Positions 40,135-51,791 of a stretch of DNA of 64,000 bases are shown piece after piece. How positions within the stretch are numbered: position 1 is the stretch's first letter; the number at the start of each line of letters is the position of its first letter. The notes under the pieces are model-generated. The model saw only the letters and a program-made list of their open reading frames with translations. It made no database searches and was not told where the DNA came from. Position numbers and translations under genes: made by a program. The stretch spans positions 25,991,657 through 26,055,656 of the forward strand of contig OY741268.1 in NCBI GenBank assembly GCA_963514095.1, in the 5' to 3' direction. This DNA comes from Eutrigla gurnardus. Lineage: Eukaryota; Chordata; Actinopteri; Perciformes; Triglidae.

Positions 40135-40781
40135 CTGGGTGGGTTCAAAGATAACAAAATGAACTGTGGGGCGGGAAAGCTTATCTCCGCAGAGCACTTA
40201 TTACTAATTCATGGTGACGATTGTGCTTTTTGTATGTGCTCTCGTTCTTTCCCATACGTACCGTGATTTCTTCTTCTCTTTTTTTTTTTTTTTTTTTTTA
40301 CAAATTTCACAGTGTGCGTAGACGTGATTTCTTTGAGCTTATGTTTGATGGAGATGTAATTTACTTTGGCATTTAATGATCAATCACATACGTGTGCTGG
40401 ACTTTTTTCCACACCCTTGCCATTTATGTTTAGCCTATTTTGTTCACATTTTCTACGCTGTAATTTGGCTTAAATACAAATTTTCAGCTGATTACAGTCT
40501 TTCATCAGTGATTGTAGGTTTTTTTTGTTTTTTTTTAGCAGTTCCAATAAGCTGTTGTCCCTTCGAGTTTTTTCAAATCTTCATCGGAAGAGATCTGCTA
40601 TACAATACAACTGGTATTTAAAATGTATATATTCCCAAGTCGTGTGTCAGCGAAGAAGAGAAAATGAAGGACAATTGCAGTAAATAGACTATGCTGAAGA
40701 GCTGTTAGTCCTTAGCTTCCCTCGCTCTTACTTGTATTCTCTATTCATGTCCAGACCTGCCATATAAAGGGACTAACTTAC
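40135..40781 (-). other. lrrtm2: lrrtm2 intron 1
   Basis: This 647-base intron on the - strand begins GTAAGT (40781 downward) and ends CACCCAG at 40135. It splits the glycine codon after the initiator Met. A run of about 20 T (+ strand, near 40279-40299) is the only marked feature. Confidence 0.8.
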
Positions 40782-40785
40782 CCAT
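40782..40785 (-). CDS. lrrtm2: LRRTM2 start codon exon (coding part ATGG)
   Basis: On the - strand the text AAAGAATGG is followed directly by a perfect GTAAGT donor. Splicing ATGG to GT-TTC at 40134 gives MGFHSRWPL, which aligns with human LRRTM2 MGLHFKWPL, and both begin with Met-Gly. Only four coding bases lie here; the rest of the exon (upward to roughly 41.3-41.4 kb) is 5' UTR. The main exon has no in-frame ATG before the signal peptide, so this split start is needed. Confidence 0.85.
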
Positions 40786-41513
40786 TCTTTTGTGCACATC
40801 GGAGGCTGCATTCAACTGTCCTTTTCCGCAGACTCTTGGAGCAACCAGATGGAAGAAAAATCCAAAGGGAAAAAATCCTTTTGAGTAAGCACAAAAGGAA
40901 TCAACCTCTTTGGAAATAAAGCAATTCTGAGTCCACCCAATTGAAACAAAATATGAAATTCCATGTCCCAAGATGATGAGTATTCCGGTTATTTTGTTTA
41001 GAGTCCTTTTAAAATCCAAGCTCAAAAAAAGGTTGAATCTTGTCCTTCATCCTCCGAATCCTTGAAATGAATATTTATATGTGAATATATATATATATAT
41101 TTATATATCTTCTTCTTTTTTTTTTAAGTTAATCAGTTGCATCCAGAGCGACTCCGGTGAACAGACCCCCCCTCCTCTCCTTTTTTTCTTCTTCTTTTTT
41201 TTACCCTTTTGTTTCCCTTCCACCGCAATGATGTCAGCTCAGATGGTTAATTGAAGATCAAGCGTTCCTCTTTCATGGCTGTGGTCTTCCAACCCTAACT
41301 TGTTGATGGCAGCCAGAGATCCTGCTTCCGACGCCGGCTCAGTCTGAGCATAGCCTCTGCAGAGCTGTGAGCGGAGCCCTCGTCTGCTAGCTGAGACGCA
41401 GGGAGTGAGAAAAAAAAAGCAGAGCAGGGAGTCAGGGATGTTATTCTGTGCTTTTTGTTGCAGCCACTCACTGCTACAGAGTGGTGGCAGCCTGGCGTCG
41501 ATCATCACTACTG
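40786..41513 (-). promoter_or_regulatory. lrrtm2: lrrtm2 5' UTR and promoter; possible bidirectional promoter
   Basis: This is the region upstream of the lrrtm2 start on the - strand. It includes AT repeats (about 41083-41107) and, from about 41220 to 41420, a less AT-rich block with several CpG and CAG/CTG words that is a reasonable core promoter. In human, the matching promoter also fires in the other direction to make CTNNA1 transcripts encoding an N-terminally truncated alpha-catenin. I cannot place the transcription start or an alternative ctnna1 first exon from sequence alone. Confidence 0.5.
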
Positions 41514-41544
41514 TTTCTCTCTCTCTTGCTCTCTCTCTCCCTCC

Positions 41545-41600
<56 letters not shown>
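41514..41600. repeat. (CT)n / (GA)n microsatellite
   Basis: A nearly pure CT tract of 87 bases with CCCTCCCTCCCTCG interruptions, next to the inferred lrrtm2 promoter. Long open frames of Ser-Leu or Arg-Glu across it are simple-repeat translations. Confidence 0.95.
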
Positions 41601-41603
<3 letters not shown>

Positions 41604-44600
41604 CACACTCACAAACACACACTCACTCTCTTGCTCAGTCACTTGCTCTCTGCCTCATACGCACTGCTTGTGCACCTCAGTCTTCCTCCACCTCCCTCTT
41701 GCTTCCCCACTTCCCTCCCACTGGCTCGTCACCGTTAGAATATTGATATCTTGAACGTGTTGCGGCAGCTTGCTGTTGAAATTAAACACAGCTGTAAATC
41801 TCCGCCATGCCTTTGCATTTGTTCCGCATGCGCTATGTACGAATGTATACCAGAGACATACGCAAAATGTACAAAATACACAAAGCTCAGTTTAGTTCCC
41901 AACATGTGGCTCTAGACAACATACACATGTGCATGGGTGAGCAAATGTCTGCTGCATTCCCATATCTTTGTGCAGGAGCATGTATGCTATAGCAATGCTG
42001 ACATAGGATGTCTGGCTTATATTCATAATTTACATATCCTGAGTGCAGTGCTGGCATGTGATGTATGGCCAGATGCTCTGAAGTTAAATTAAGCTGGCTT
42101 TTAAAATGGAATGTACACAAACAAATTCTTGCTTGATGATGTGGAACACAAAGTGATAACAAAGAACCCAAAATAGAGTTTAAATGTGTTGTCTTTTTAT
42201 GCAAATCGATTTTACGTTTAGAGTGCTAAACAGAATGAGATGTGTGTAGTTCAGTGCATGAAAATGCTTACTTTTCTTAATTTAATGTGAGTGGAGATAA
42301 GTGTGATGGTAATTTCAGTTAACTAGCCAAAGACCGGATCAGAAACGATATGAAGCTCAGATACTTATGTCTTTAATGTGGGCACTAACACCTTCCATTT
42401 TGTATTATATATGAAGTCTTTTAAACCTGATGTCACGTTGCTGCCTCCCCATCCTTGCTTATTACTTTGATTACCTTAATGTACTTGATGTGGATTTTAA
42501 CTCTCGTTTCAACTGTTAAAAGCACTAAATGAAAGCAAATAATTACATTTCCTCTGTATGCTTTGGTAGTACATGAGAAGAATAGAATTTGAATTAGTTT
42601 GAAGTGTGAATAACTTGAAAAGTTAAGGTACTGCATTTATTCTTTCATTTCATTTCATAATTATCATGTCTTAAGAGAAAACATACATCCGGATGCGACT
42701 TTCCAGGTCACTTGACCAGCACTCTTCTGTCATTCTTCACATTTATTATAGTAGACTTCATCTCCTGCTGGGAATTTTTCCGAGAATGTGAGTGAGGAAA
42801 ACATCTCAGATCTCAGGGGGCATGATGGATACTCCCTCCATTTGATGTGTACTAGCTTCCCATTTGGAAGCCTGGAAATTGAAAAATAGAAAAATATTAA
42901 TAAATTGACTGTTTGCTGAAATATACTAAAATGACATCATAGAACTCTGTGATTATTTGACACTTGGAGCATATTATATTTTCATTGGATTTTCCATAAT
43001 CCAGTGGACTAGTGATTTTGTCAAAGGGATGTTCCTAAATCTGTCCTAAAGGAGATGGATGGTGACTCACTTGAGTATCATAAAAGATGCCGCAGAGGAA
43101 CTGCCTCCATAATAAGCACCTGGAGAAGTGCTTTAGAACCCTCTGGTGTGGAAATGAAATATAGGCTAGGCGTGAATAAAATAGGATTGAGGGTAGGAGC
43201 AGAGCAGACTAAAGCCCTACTATAGCACTGCATCCAACCAGCACAAAATCAGAGGGGATTAGTGCCGTGGGAGCTCCACAGCCCCGAACCATGTACATAA
43301 CCCCCCAATGGGCAAAGGGCAGTGGGGGATGGGGCAGGTCAATGCCACCCCCATCCATGGTGTTGTGTCGTAGTTGATTTGAGCATTATAGGGGGGATGA
43401 GTCCAACTGGCTCTTTGCCTTTTCTCCGTTGCCCTTTCATGTTCGTCTAATTATGCTCTAATTGTATTATTCTTCAGTATCCGTCTCTCACACGGTCTTC
43501 CTCCCTCTTTCTCCACCACTACATCCTTCCTGAAAGTTTGAGGTTTTCCACGTTTCACTTGAGCAGTTTGCAGAATGTGACTGAACATCTCTCTGCTCTC
43601 AGTAGGGGCCAGTAGTTAGGGCTTTGACTGCCGCATAATACTTAGCTGTGTGAATACTGCCAGTGGTGTTGCCACGTGTAGTAATTTGTAACCTTTTAAT
43701 CAACACGCATTTCACTTTGAGTGTGAAAATATGCTCCTGTGGATAAGAGATTAGAATGTATAGATATTTTTAGATATTTTCAGTCTTACTTTACATGATT
43801 AGTGCCCACGGCGATCACCCTTTAGACAGCTGCATTTTATTCATGGACAAAGAATAGAGCAATTGACCTGGTGTAAAGTGTAGTGTTAAGGGAGGGACCA
43901 ATGTTTTTTTTTTTAATGACATTATTGTCAACATTTCCCACACTGGTTAAAGTGTTTTTGGGAAAACTGTTGGGCCTGTTGGGAAATCCACTCTTTCACA
44001 CAAGCCAATCCCTGCATGTTTCCAGGGTTTCTACAATAGTTACTGATATTGGCCTATTAAGCCCCAAGTGTAAGTGATATTGAGCTGTACAAATAGCTTC
44101 TTACATCAGAAAATGATTTTGGCAACAGTGAATTAAAAACTAATGGAAAACACCAAGACAAACCTAGAATAAGAATGACTAATTAAAATAAATGAATCTC
44201 AGAGCTCAGCATCTATCTCATTAAGAAACTAGAGCCTGCATCACAGGTTGGCTTTATTGGTTTACTGTAATATATTGTACAGCGTTGTGTAAAATATTCA
44301 TGTAGAGAGCTGTGGTGGCAGGATGGCGTGGACAGGATTTGGATAGCTCCTTTTGATCCCTGCATGAATAAAAAATCTAATTTAAATGCAGTTTGCTACA
44401 GTAGCAATTAAGAAGGTGTGGCGTCCATGAATCATAGCACTGATATAGATGCAAATCGGCTGTATTTTAACTCTAAGCAGCTGTGTCTTTTACTGATGCA
44501 TGCTTTAAGTGTGTTGGGTTGTAAATTGAAAGTGGTGGCTGCTGTTTGTGTGTTCCATGGTTTACTCACAATGCTGTCAGTTAGGAAATTATTCCTGTGT

Positions 44601-45161
44601 TTCAACAAAGGGCAATGGGGCACTTTTGACAGCTGGTCTACCAGAATGGTTTACAGGAAATAAAAGGATCACAAATGGATCAGAATGGGTGTCTGTAAAA
44701 CACTAGCTGCACTACAATGTGAGTCATTTTTGCTCTCACTGTAATGTTTTAATAAACAGATGAATAAATAAATGAATTGTTTTTTTATTTTTGTTTTTGA
44801 AATCTCACTTGCAATTTTACTGCAGTTCCTAAATAACAAACAAAATATGGCCACACATTGTAGTTCTTTAAGATACATTTCAGAAAATTCTCTAATTTTA
44901 GGCAGAAAACACAAACAGTACCTCAGAAACTGCAGGTGCTGCTGATTAGACTCCTTCCAACTTCCTTAGAAGTCTGAAAAGTTCAGACTAATAGAGAAAC
45001 CACAACAGAGAGCAAGCAAACTGTAAATGATGAAGCTGCATTACGTTTGCAGAATTGTTCTTTTTGAATCTGATCTTGAGGGTTACAAATGTGTTTGAAA
45101 GTGGTTATCACTGCACCATACTCACTACTTCACTAATTCCTCTGTCATGTTAATGTTTCAG

Positions 45162-45242
45162 GCTGGAAGGAAGGACAGGAGTGATGCTCTGAACACAGCC
45201 ATCGACAGGATGACAAAGAAGACCAGAGACCTTCGCAGACAG
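45162..45242 (+). CDS. ctnna1: ctnna1 exon 8 (residues 360-386)
   Basis: It encodes AGRKDRSDALNTAIDRMTKK then TRDLRRQ, 27 codons, phase 0 at both ends, donor GTTTGT. It is M-domain sequence. Met376 (ATG at 45210) matches human Met371, which I recall as the first residue of the 536-residue N-terminally truncated human isoform made from the intron 7 promoter. Confidence 0.96.
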
Positions 45243-45889
45243 GTTTGTTTTTTTTCTGTCTGGAATTTTTGTGTACTTTTTAAGCATTAAGCTCTTCAGA
45301 CATTTTTATTAATTTTACTATTCCAAGAAAAAACAAGTCTCAAATATTGAGTCCAAAAATAGAAACCCGAGTCCCGATGTGTGCATACTGTATATATGTG
45401 TGTGTATTAGGGATGTTAATCATAGATCGGTTTTAACTGGTTAGGCATTTTCGGTCAATCTAAGGGTTATATGTTGACCAGTTGAGCTGTTCAGACAGAA
45501 AGCATTGCGGAGAGCTCCATGGCGCCGAGCATTTGTATAATGAATATGAAAAGATGATGTCAGGGGTGCCGGATAGCTCAGTTGGTAGAGTTGGTGCCCC
45601 GTGTACCGTACTCACCGCAGCGTTCCCGGGTTTGAATCCGACCGGCGGCCCTTTCTGTATATCACCCCCCTCTCTCTCTCCCTCCTTTCACTCTGACACG
45701 GTCCTCTCTGACTAAAGGCAAAAAAGTATTCAGCTATATGTAGATGTAGGTCGGTCTTTAATTTGGAGGAAAAGTGTACTCATGTTGTTGTCGGGTGAAC
45801 AAGCTCTACTGAAGATGTGTGCATATGCATGGGGGATATATTATTTTAACTGTGCCTTTTTTTTTAATTATTAATTTCTTACTTGACAG
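45243..45889 (+). other. ctnna1: ctnna1 intron 8
   Basis: A 647-base GT-AG intron ending TTACTTGACAG. About a quarter is a SINE (45563-45727). The text before it (AGGGATGTTAATC near 45409) may be a remnant of another repeat. Confidence 0.8.
45563..45727 (+). mobile_element. tRNA-derived SINE
   Basis: The head looks like a tRNA: a box A-like TAGCTCAGTTGG (45574-45585) and a box B-like GGTTTGAATCC (45629-45639), spaced as in a pol III promoter. After the tRNA-like part come GGCGGCCCTTTCTGTAT, a CCCCCTCTCTCTCTC block and an AAAGGCAAAAAAG tail, typical of a SINE widespread in spiny-rayed fishes. It is not a working tRNA gene because the tail is fused and the cloverleaf is degenerate. Target-site duplications are not obvious, suggesting an old insertion. 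Confidence 0.8.
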
Positions 45890-46042
45890 CTGCGTAAAGC
45901 TGTCATGGACCATGTCTCTGACTCTTTCCTGGAGACCAATGTTCCCCTCCTGGTCCTGATTGAAGCTGCCAAGAATGGAAACGAGAAAGAAGTCAAGGAA
46001 TATGCACAGGTGTTCCGTGAGCACGCCAACAAGCTGATCGAG
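45890..46042 (+). CDS. ctnna1: ctnna1 exon 9 (residues 387-437)
   Basis: It encodes LRKAVMDHVSDSFLETNVPL through VFREHANKLIE, 51 codons, phase 0, donor GTAATG. It is identical or nearly so to vertebrate CTNNA1 and forms the middle helical bundle of the M domain, whose packing holds the vinculin site closed at rest. Confidence 0.97.
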
Positions 46043-49000
46043 GTAATGTAATGTAATGATTTTGAATGCTTTCAGAGTCTAAACCTGACGTGACCCAAAT
46101 ACAGAACTTTAATGTTTTTCTTTTCCTTCCCATCGGTTATAGATATTTTAGCAAAGCTTATAGTAAACATCATCCAGCTTCTGTGTTCTCTCTCTGTGAC
46201 TGTCTTCTCAGATTCCCTAGTGATACAACTAAAGGGTTACAACGCCTCAGAAAACAACTATCTGCAATCTTTTTTCCCCTAATAATAACAAGATATAAAC
46301 ACTGAAATGATTTTCCGTAGTTGCCGTCTTTGTCTTTCACTCTGTTTACGGCTCTCTTATACACACTTTCTCACTCAGACAAACACGCACGCATTTTGTA
46401 AATAGAAGGTGATGCTGATTCTAATCTGATGCTGTGATGCTGCAGACAAGCAGAACATTGCTGTATGTGGTCACAACAATGGATTACATTTTAAAGCAGA
46501 ACCAAAGGAATGAAATGACCAAAAATAAAGGATAAGTGATACCTCTGGGAACATGCTGTCCTTACCACAATAGATTGATGTACTACTTACTGGCCAACTC
46601 TGCGTGTGTTAGAGTGATATTCACAAAGATAAATATCTAAAAGGGGCCTAATGTGTCTTGCTTCTTACCCCTCTATGTGGTTAGACTCATCTTCACAGAG
46701 GTGCTCGTTTCTGGGAATAGCTGGGATTTTCATTTCTCCAGCTCTGTATAGATAGCAATAAGAATACAGCTACAAGGTGCAAGGCAACTTATAGACAAAC
46801 AAGCTAACAGTAATGGGAGCAAACCTCTGTGGTGGTATTTCCTTCAATGTCTTGAATGTCTGTGTCAGTGCATGATATGCTGACATTTGAAAGTGACTTC
46901 TTCCCATGGGCAGATAACCATGAGTGTAGCTGGATGGGTTGGGCAGTGTAAGCATTCACTGGAGAAACTGCTGAAGCAATAGAGGGAAAAGGGGGCCACA
47001 CTGGGGACTAGACCCTGAAGGCCTGAGTGTCAGAAGTGGCATTAAAGCATGACATTGGTGGACACCCCTAATACTCGGGCACTAAGCAGTTGCTTAGAAC
47101 ACTTGGATGGGATACACAAAGAACCACAGCTTTGATTAATAATTACATATGCATTAAATAGAAATAGCTTTTTTCTATGTTTTTCTATTAACCAATAGGA
47201 TGTGATGGAGTTCGTCGCACGCTAAACTTGAATACATTTAAATATATTTAAATAGGCAAGTTTTTTGTTGTTGTCTTCTATATATAGAAGAAAGGGGCTT
47301 TCAGCTGATCAAGTGGCAAATAGTAAGATATCAGAGGAGCACCACTGAAAGGCATTTGAGTGCTGTGCTGTGTCTTTTAGAATTGGCAGACCTTGAATTA
47401 TATCTAAATATCATACATAAAAATGTTGTGCTAAGTTGTAACTAAATCCAGGAGAGAAAATATCTTTTTTTCAAGCTGATTAAGAAAAATTAGTCCATTA
47501 AAAATAGTCGAATCAAGTCGACAGAACAAACTGTGGGCACATATTATGAAAAAGAAATATCAAACATAATGCTGACCGTTACATTTTTAAGCATTGGACA
47601 AGGTTGGCTGGTTCCAGTCTGCTTGGTAGCTCAGTTTAGCTGTATCTACAGTGTTGAAGCTAATGAAACTCCTGTTTATGTCTTATAACAAACTCTTGCT
47701 CTGAAGAGTTTAGAAACCTGGAATGAATCTGTTTGTTTTATTAGTGTCCAAATCACACATCTCTGTGCTGCATTAATGCAAATTGTGTTAAGGCATTCTA
47801 ATCACATTTCAAGGTAATGACAGAAAGGGCACAAATGTAGACGGCTGAATTCATCTGAAGGTACGTGTGGATGCTTAGTGAATTCTAGAGGGGGCTGTGA
47901 TTACATCCAAAAGCAATGTAGAAACAGGAGCAGATGCGGTGATTCATTCTTGCTGCAGTAAATTGAGTCAAAGATGCATCTGCATGACTTGAGCAAGTGA
48001 TGACGTCATCAGCAAATTGACAAATGCTATCTTTTTTTTTCTATTTTAATAAAATCCCATTTTAATGGTTCAGTAACAAACTTGTTCACCAACTGCTCAG
48101 TGACTAATAGTGTCATACTTGTTTTGTTTGATTGTTTATTTCTTAGGATTTATTTTTGCATTTTATCATTTAAAATGATCTGATAGCTTTTTTTTTTAGC
48201 ACAAATTAAGTATGCATTCAAGCATTGATTCTTTTTTTCATTAAAAAAAGCTTCCTGGAGGGTAAGCCAACATTGATGCAGACGTCTGAGCAGTAGATAA
48301 GTCACAGTAGGACTCTTGGTCTTCACCTCTGAGGTTGTTGACATTTCCCTGCAGATGTATCGTCTAAAGTGGGTATTGACCGGTACTGTAAGTTGCTCTG
48401 GAGCACAGCCTCTGCCAAACACTTTACATGTAAATGAATGTAGTTACAATGTCCTGAGCAAGGAGTTACAAAATGTTTGGTTATTTATCACTTAAGGAAT
48501 GGATATGTCGTAAACGCAGTCTGTCCCGTACTGAGAAAACTCAAGAACAGCAAGAGCCACCAATCACAGGCTCTGTTTGAATGGCATCATGAGTTGTGTC
48601 GGTGTAGGCTGCCTTAAGGCAAATGGTCCATTAGTTCACACACTTGTTTGAAAGCAACATGATGACTGACCTACATTCATTTGTAGGCTCCTTCATGCAG
48701 CTCCTCTACCCTTGTTTGTCAGAACGTCATGCTTCTGAAGCCCAGTATTTATTTTATTTTATAAAGAATTTTGACTTTCAGTTTCATATACTTGTCTAAT
48801 CCTGCTGAAATACCAAACAACAAACTGTAGTTGTATGATGACAAATTTAATGACTAAATTAATTAAATCAAGATTACCGGTATTTGATTTATTATGTATT
48901 TATTATTTATTGACATGGCCACCAATGTAGCCCTGTACTTTTAGGAGTCTGGCTTAAACATTTCACATTAGGTTTATAGTCAGTTCCCTTTGTTTGCATT

Positions 49001-51698
49001 ATTAGGCTGTGTTCAAATGTAGTCGCTCCTCAAAGGAAACTATGGCAATACATGTTTTTGCTATTTATTGTTCATCATCTGAGAGCAGTGGGCAAAACAG
49101 ACTGACCTTAGTGTTGTTGTCAGGGTGCTCAGGATGCTGTGGCGATTTTAGCAGAGGAAGAAGTCTAGAAAAATGGCTGAATATAAACAGCATCTGTAAT
49201 GTCCTCATGCCTCATGTAATGTCGTCTTTAAGGCTCTCAACCAGTCAAAGAGATGGTGGTGACATGAAAAAAGGGTTAGTTTACAAATATCTAGATTAGT
49301 TGATGTTTGTTTTGAGTGCACATTGTGTTTTGATTATGAGCTTCGGAGTGAAAAGGCACTATAAGTCGTAGAGATTTGCAACATGACAAGTTGAGATGCA
49401 GAGATGCCTCCTTTGAGGTGTGACCAGTGATCCAGTGGAATAGTGTAATCAGTGGTGGAAATTACCATAATGAGGGAAACCTCCTGGATTTTTTTTATTT
49501 TTGACACTGTTAGAAGTTTTGTTCTCAATGCATAAGAAGCAGAAGCAGACTTTTGAATACCCAAATGTATTAATGTTAAAATACATTAGGATAAGTGTAT
49601 TTTTTGTTTTGAAGCATTTGTATTTAGAGCGCTAGTAAAAAAGGAAATACAGCTACAGATGTTTATCTCATCGAATTTAATACAATGATGACATTTCCTT
49701 CCAAAACACATTTCCTCTCATGATGATTTAGTATCAACCCTGTTTGGTTATGCTTCCTTAAGCATTCTGTCTGCATTTTCTTAGCATTTCAAAGTCAGTT
49801 CATTAAGAAGTATTGTTTTGTATCTGTGATACACTGTGATTTATTGAACCTGCTTTTGTTGCATAATATTGGAACAATGAGATGGTAGATGTAGATGTAT
49901 TTACGCTTACATAATATTCACATTATACATAGACTCACACACATAGCATTTCTGCAAAGCCAATAGGACTACCCTTCCTATCTAGACAGCATAATTGAAT
50001 CACTGGTCCTTACTCATTTCAAGTCATTGTCACTGAATGAAATGCCGGGAGTATATTTGTATAACTCTGCAGCCACATAAAGCTGGGAGTTTTTTCATGT
50101 GGAAAGAAAGTACGAATAAAAATGAGTGCGTGTAGATAATTGTTTGCACAGACTTTGTAAACTCTGGCACCCCTGCCACTTAAAATGGTATGGTTCCAGC
50201 ATGGCAAGTGGAATAGCATCACTTGGCTTAAGGGCAGAATGTTTTAGTTTGGCTCTGAAATGGCTGCCTTCCCAGTGGGTATCATGGTGAGAGTAAGAGA
50301 AAGCTTATGTGAAAGATCATAAAAGTGAAAATGCAGGTTTCCCCATAAGGTGCCAGTTTATCTTTATGTAACCGTTCTCTCTCAACCTTCCCCTCTGGTT
50401 ACCGAAATTCTCTCCCTGTGTACATAGTGATGTAGTGTGTTTATATCCGTGTTTCATTGCTTCACTGGCACAGCGGAATAAGTGCTTCTCATCAGCAGAA
50501 ATGCTTAGGAGGAGGGTGTGGGCATCTACTTGTAAAGTTGAAAAGACTGATGAGGAGAGAGGGTCTCTTACACTCATTCACTCAGTCACTCTTGCAGCCA
50601 GTGATGCTTTCCACCACCAGTGCTTCAATGGCATTTTAGATTATTATTTTCAGATATTTGCCCCACATTTCTATCGTTTTATAACCGCATTTTATCTACC
50701 AGCTTAAATCCGGAGATTCCAGACCCCAGTAGAATTCATTAGGGCAAAGATGAGAAGTCGGATGCTCACACAGGTTGAAATTAAACTTGTTGCTTACTTA
50801 TTTTGTAGAGAAAATAATTAAAAATATCGGTATATCATAACTGACGGTTCTGTTGCCTTCAGTTTTATAATATTGTGGTAAGACTACAGCTTTTATTCAC
50901 AACCTATGTTATATTCTCACTGCTTATGTTGCATGACCCAGATTCTCAGTAATTCATTTGTTGAGGAAAAAAATATAACAGATTGTAGGCTGAAACTGAA
51001 AATAAGACCCAGGTTGTTTAAAAAACACTCGTTCCTGCTGTAGTGCAATCAAGAGTTGTTTTTTTTTTGCCTTTTGTAATTGATTATGTTTCAGGATATT
51101 TTCTGTCCATTGGATAATCCCACTCTGGCACAGATTCTCACATCCCAGCCATTCTGTTTCAGCATTGTTGCCAGCATATCCGAACCAACTAATGGGAATA
51201 TTCAAAGTCTCTGACCTAAATTTTGTGAATATGAGTTGATGCATAATGTTCCTCTGAAAGATGTTGGTCACTACAAGAAAGATATACTTGCAAACCATAC
51301 ATGTTGGCAGCCCCAAGGAAAAACTTGCTTAGTTTAGCACTCCAGTTCTCACTCGTTTTTGAACGCGACCTCTCTGATCCAGGAGTGTAATGGCAATCTG
51401 GCAGCCTTGTGATTTAGTCACAAAATAACCACATCTTTGAGTCACCAGCTGCACTTGCATTTACATTTGGGGAAATGTCATTATATCATATCGTCATTTC
51501 CCAGTTTAATAAATTAATCCTACAGTGGGTTTGTATTCCACAGGGATTGCTTGTATTGCAAAGCCGCTCCACTTTCGATAGATAAATTCATTATGGGTTA
51601 GGGATTACTCTCGAAGTTTAATTATGCTTTCTTTGTTTATCTCACAAGTGTCAGTCTTTGTCTGTGGCCAACGATAGATGCCTGTGTTTTCTATTTAG
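46043..51698 (+). other. ctnna1: ctnna1 intron 9
   Basis: This 5.7-kb GT-AG intron ends TTTTCTATTTAG. It is AT-rich with scattered short T-runs (for example near 48031 and 51059). No gene, RNA or mobile element recognised. Confidence 0.75.
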
Positions 51699-51791
51699 GT
51701 GGCCAACCTGGCGTGCTCCATCTCCAACAACGAAGAGGGAGTGAAGCTGGTCCGCATGGCAGCATCTCAACTGGAAACTCTTTGCCCCCAG
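51699..51791 (+). CDS. ctnna1: ctnna1 exon 10 (residues 438-468)
   Basis: It encodes VANLACSISNNEEGVKLVRM then AASQLETLCPQ, 31 codons, phase 0, donor GTACCT. It is M-domain sequence conserved across alpha-catenins. Confidence 0.96.

Larger units (their letters stand above)
40786..45161 (+). other. ctnna1: ctnna1 intron 7, part right of lrrtm2
   Basis: The first 0.8 kb overlaps the lrrtm2 leader, promoter and CT repeat; the rest to the TTAATGTTTCAG acceptor is AT-rich. No exon or clear repeat seen between 41.75 and 45.1 kb. An alternative ctnna1 leader exon could lie just right of the CT repeat, but I found no decisive evidence. Confidence 0.6.

Noticed and set aside
41239..41754. Ser-Leu and Arg-Glu-rich open frames on both strands
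   Set aside because: They are translations of the CT repeat.
45563..45640. A functional tRNA gene
   Set aside because: Box A and B are present, but the cloverleaf is degenerate and the sequence runs into a SINE body and A-rich tail.
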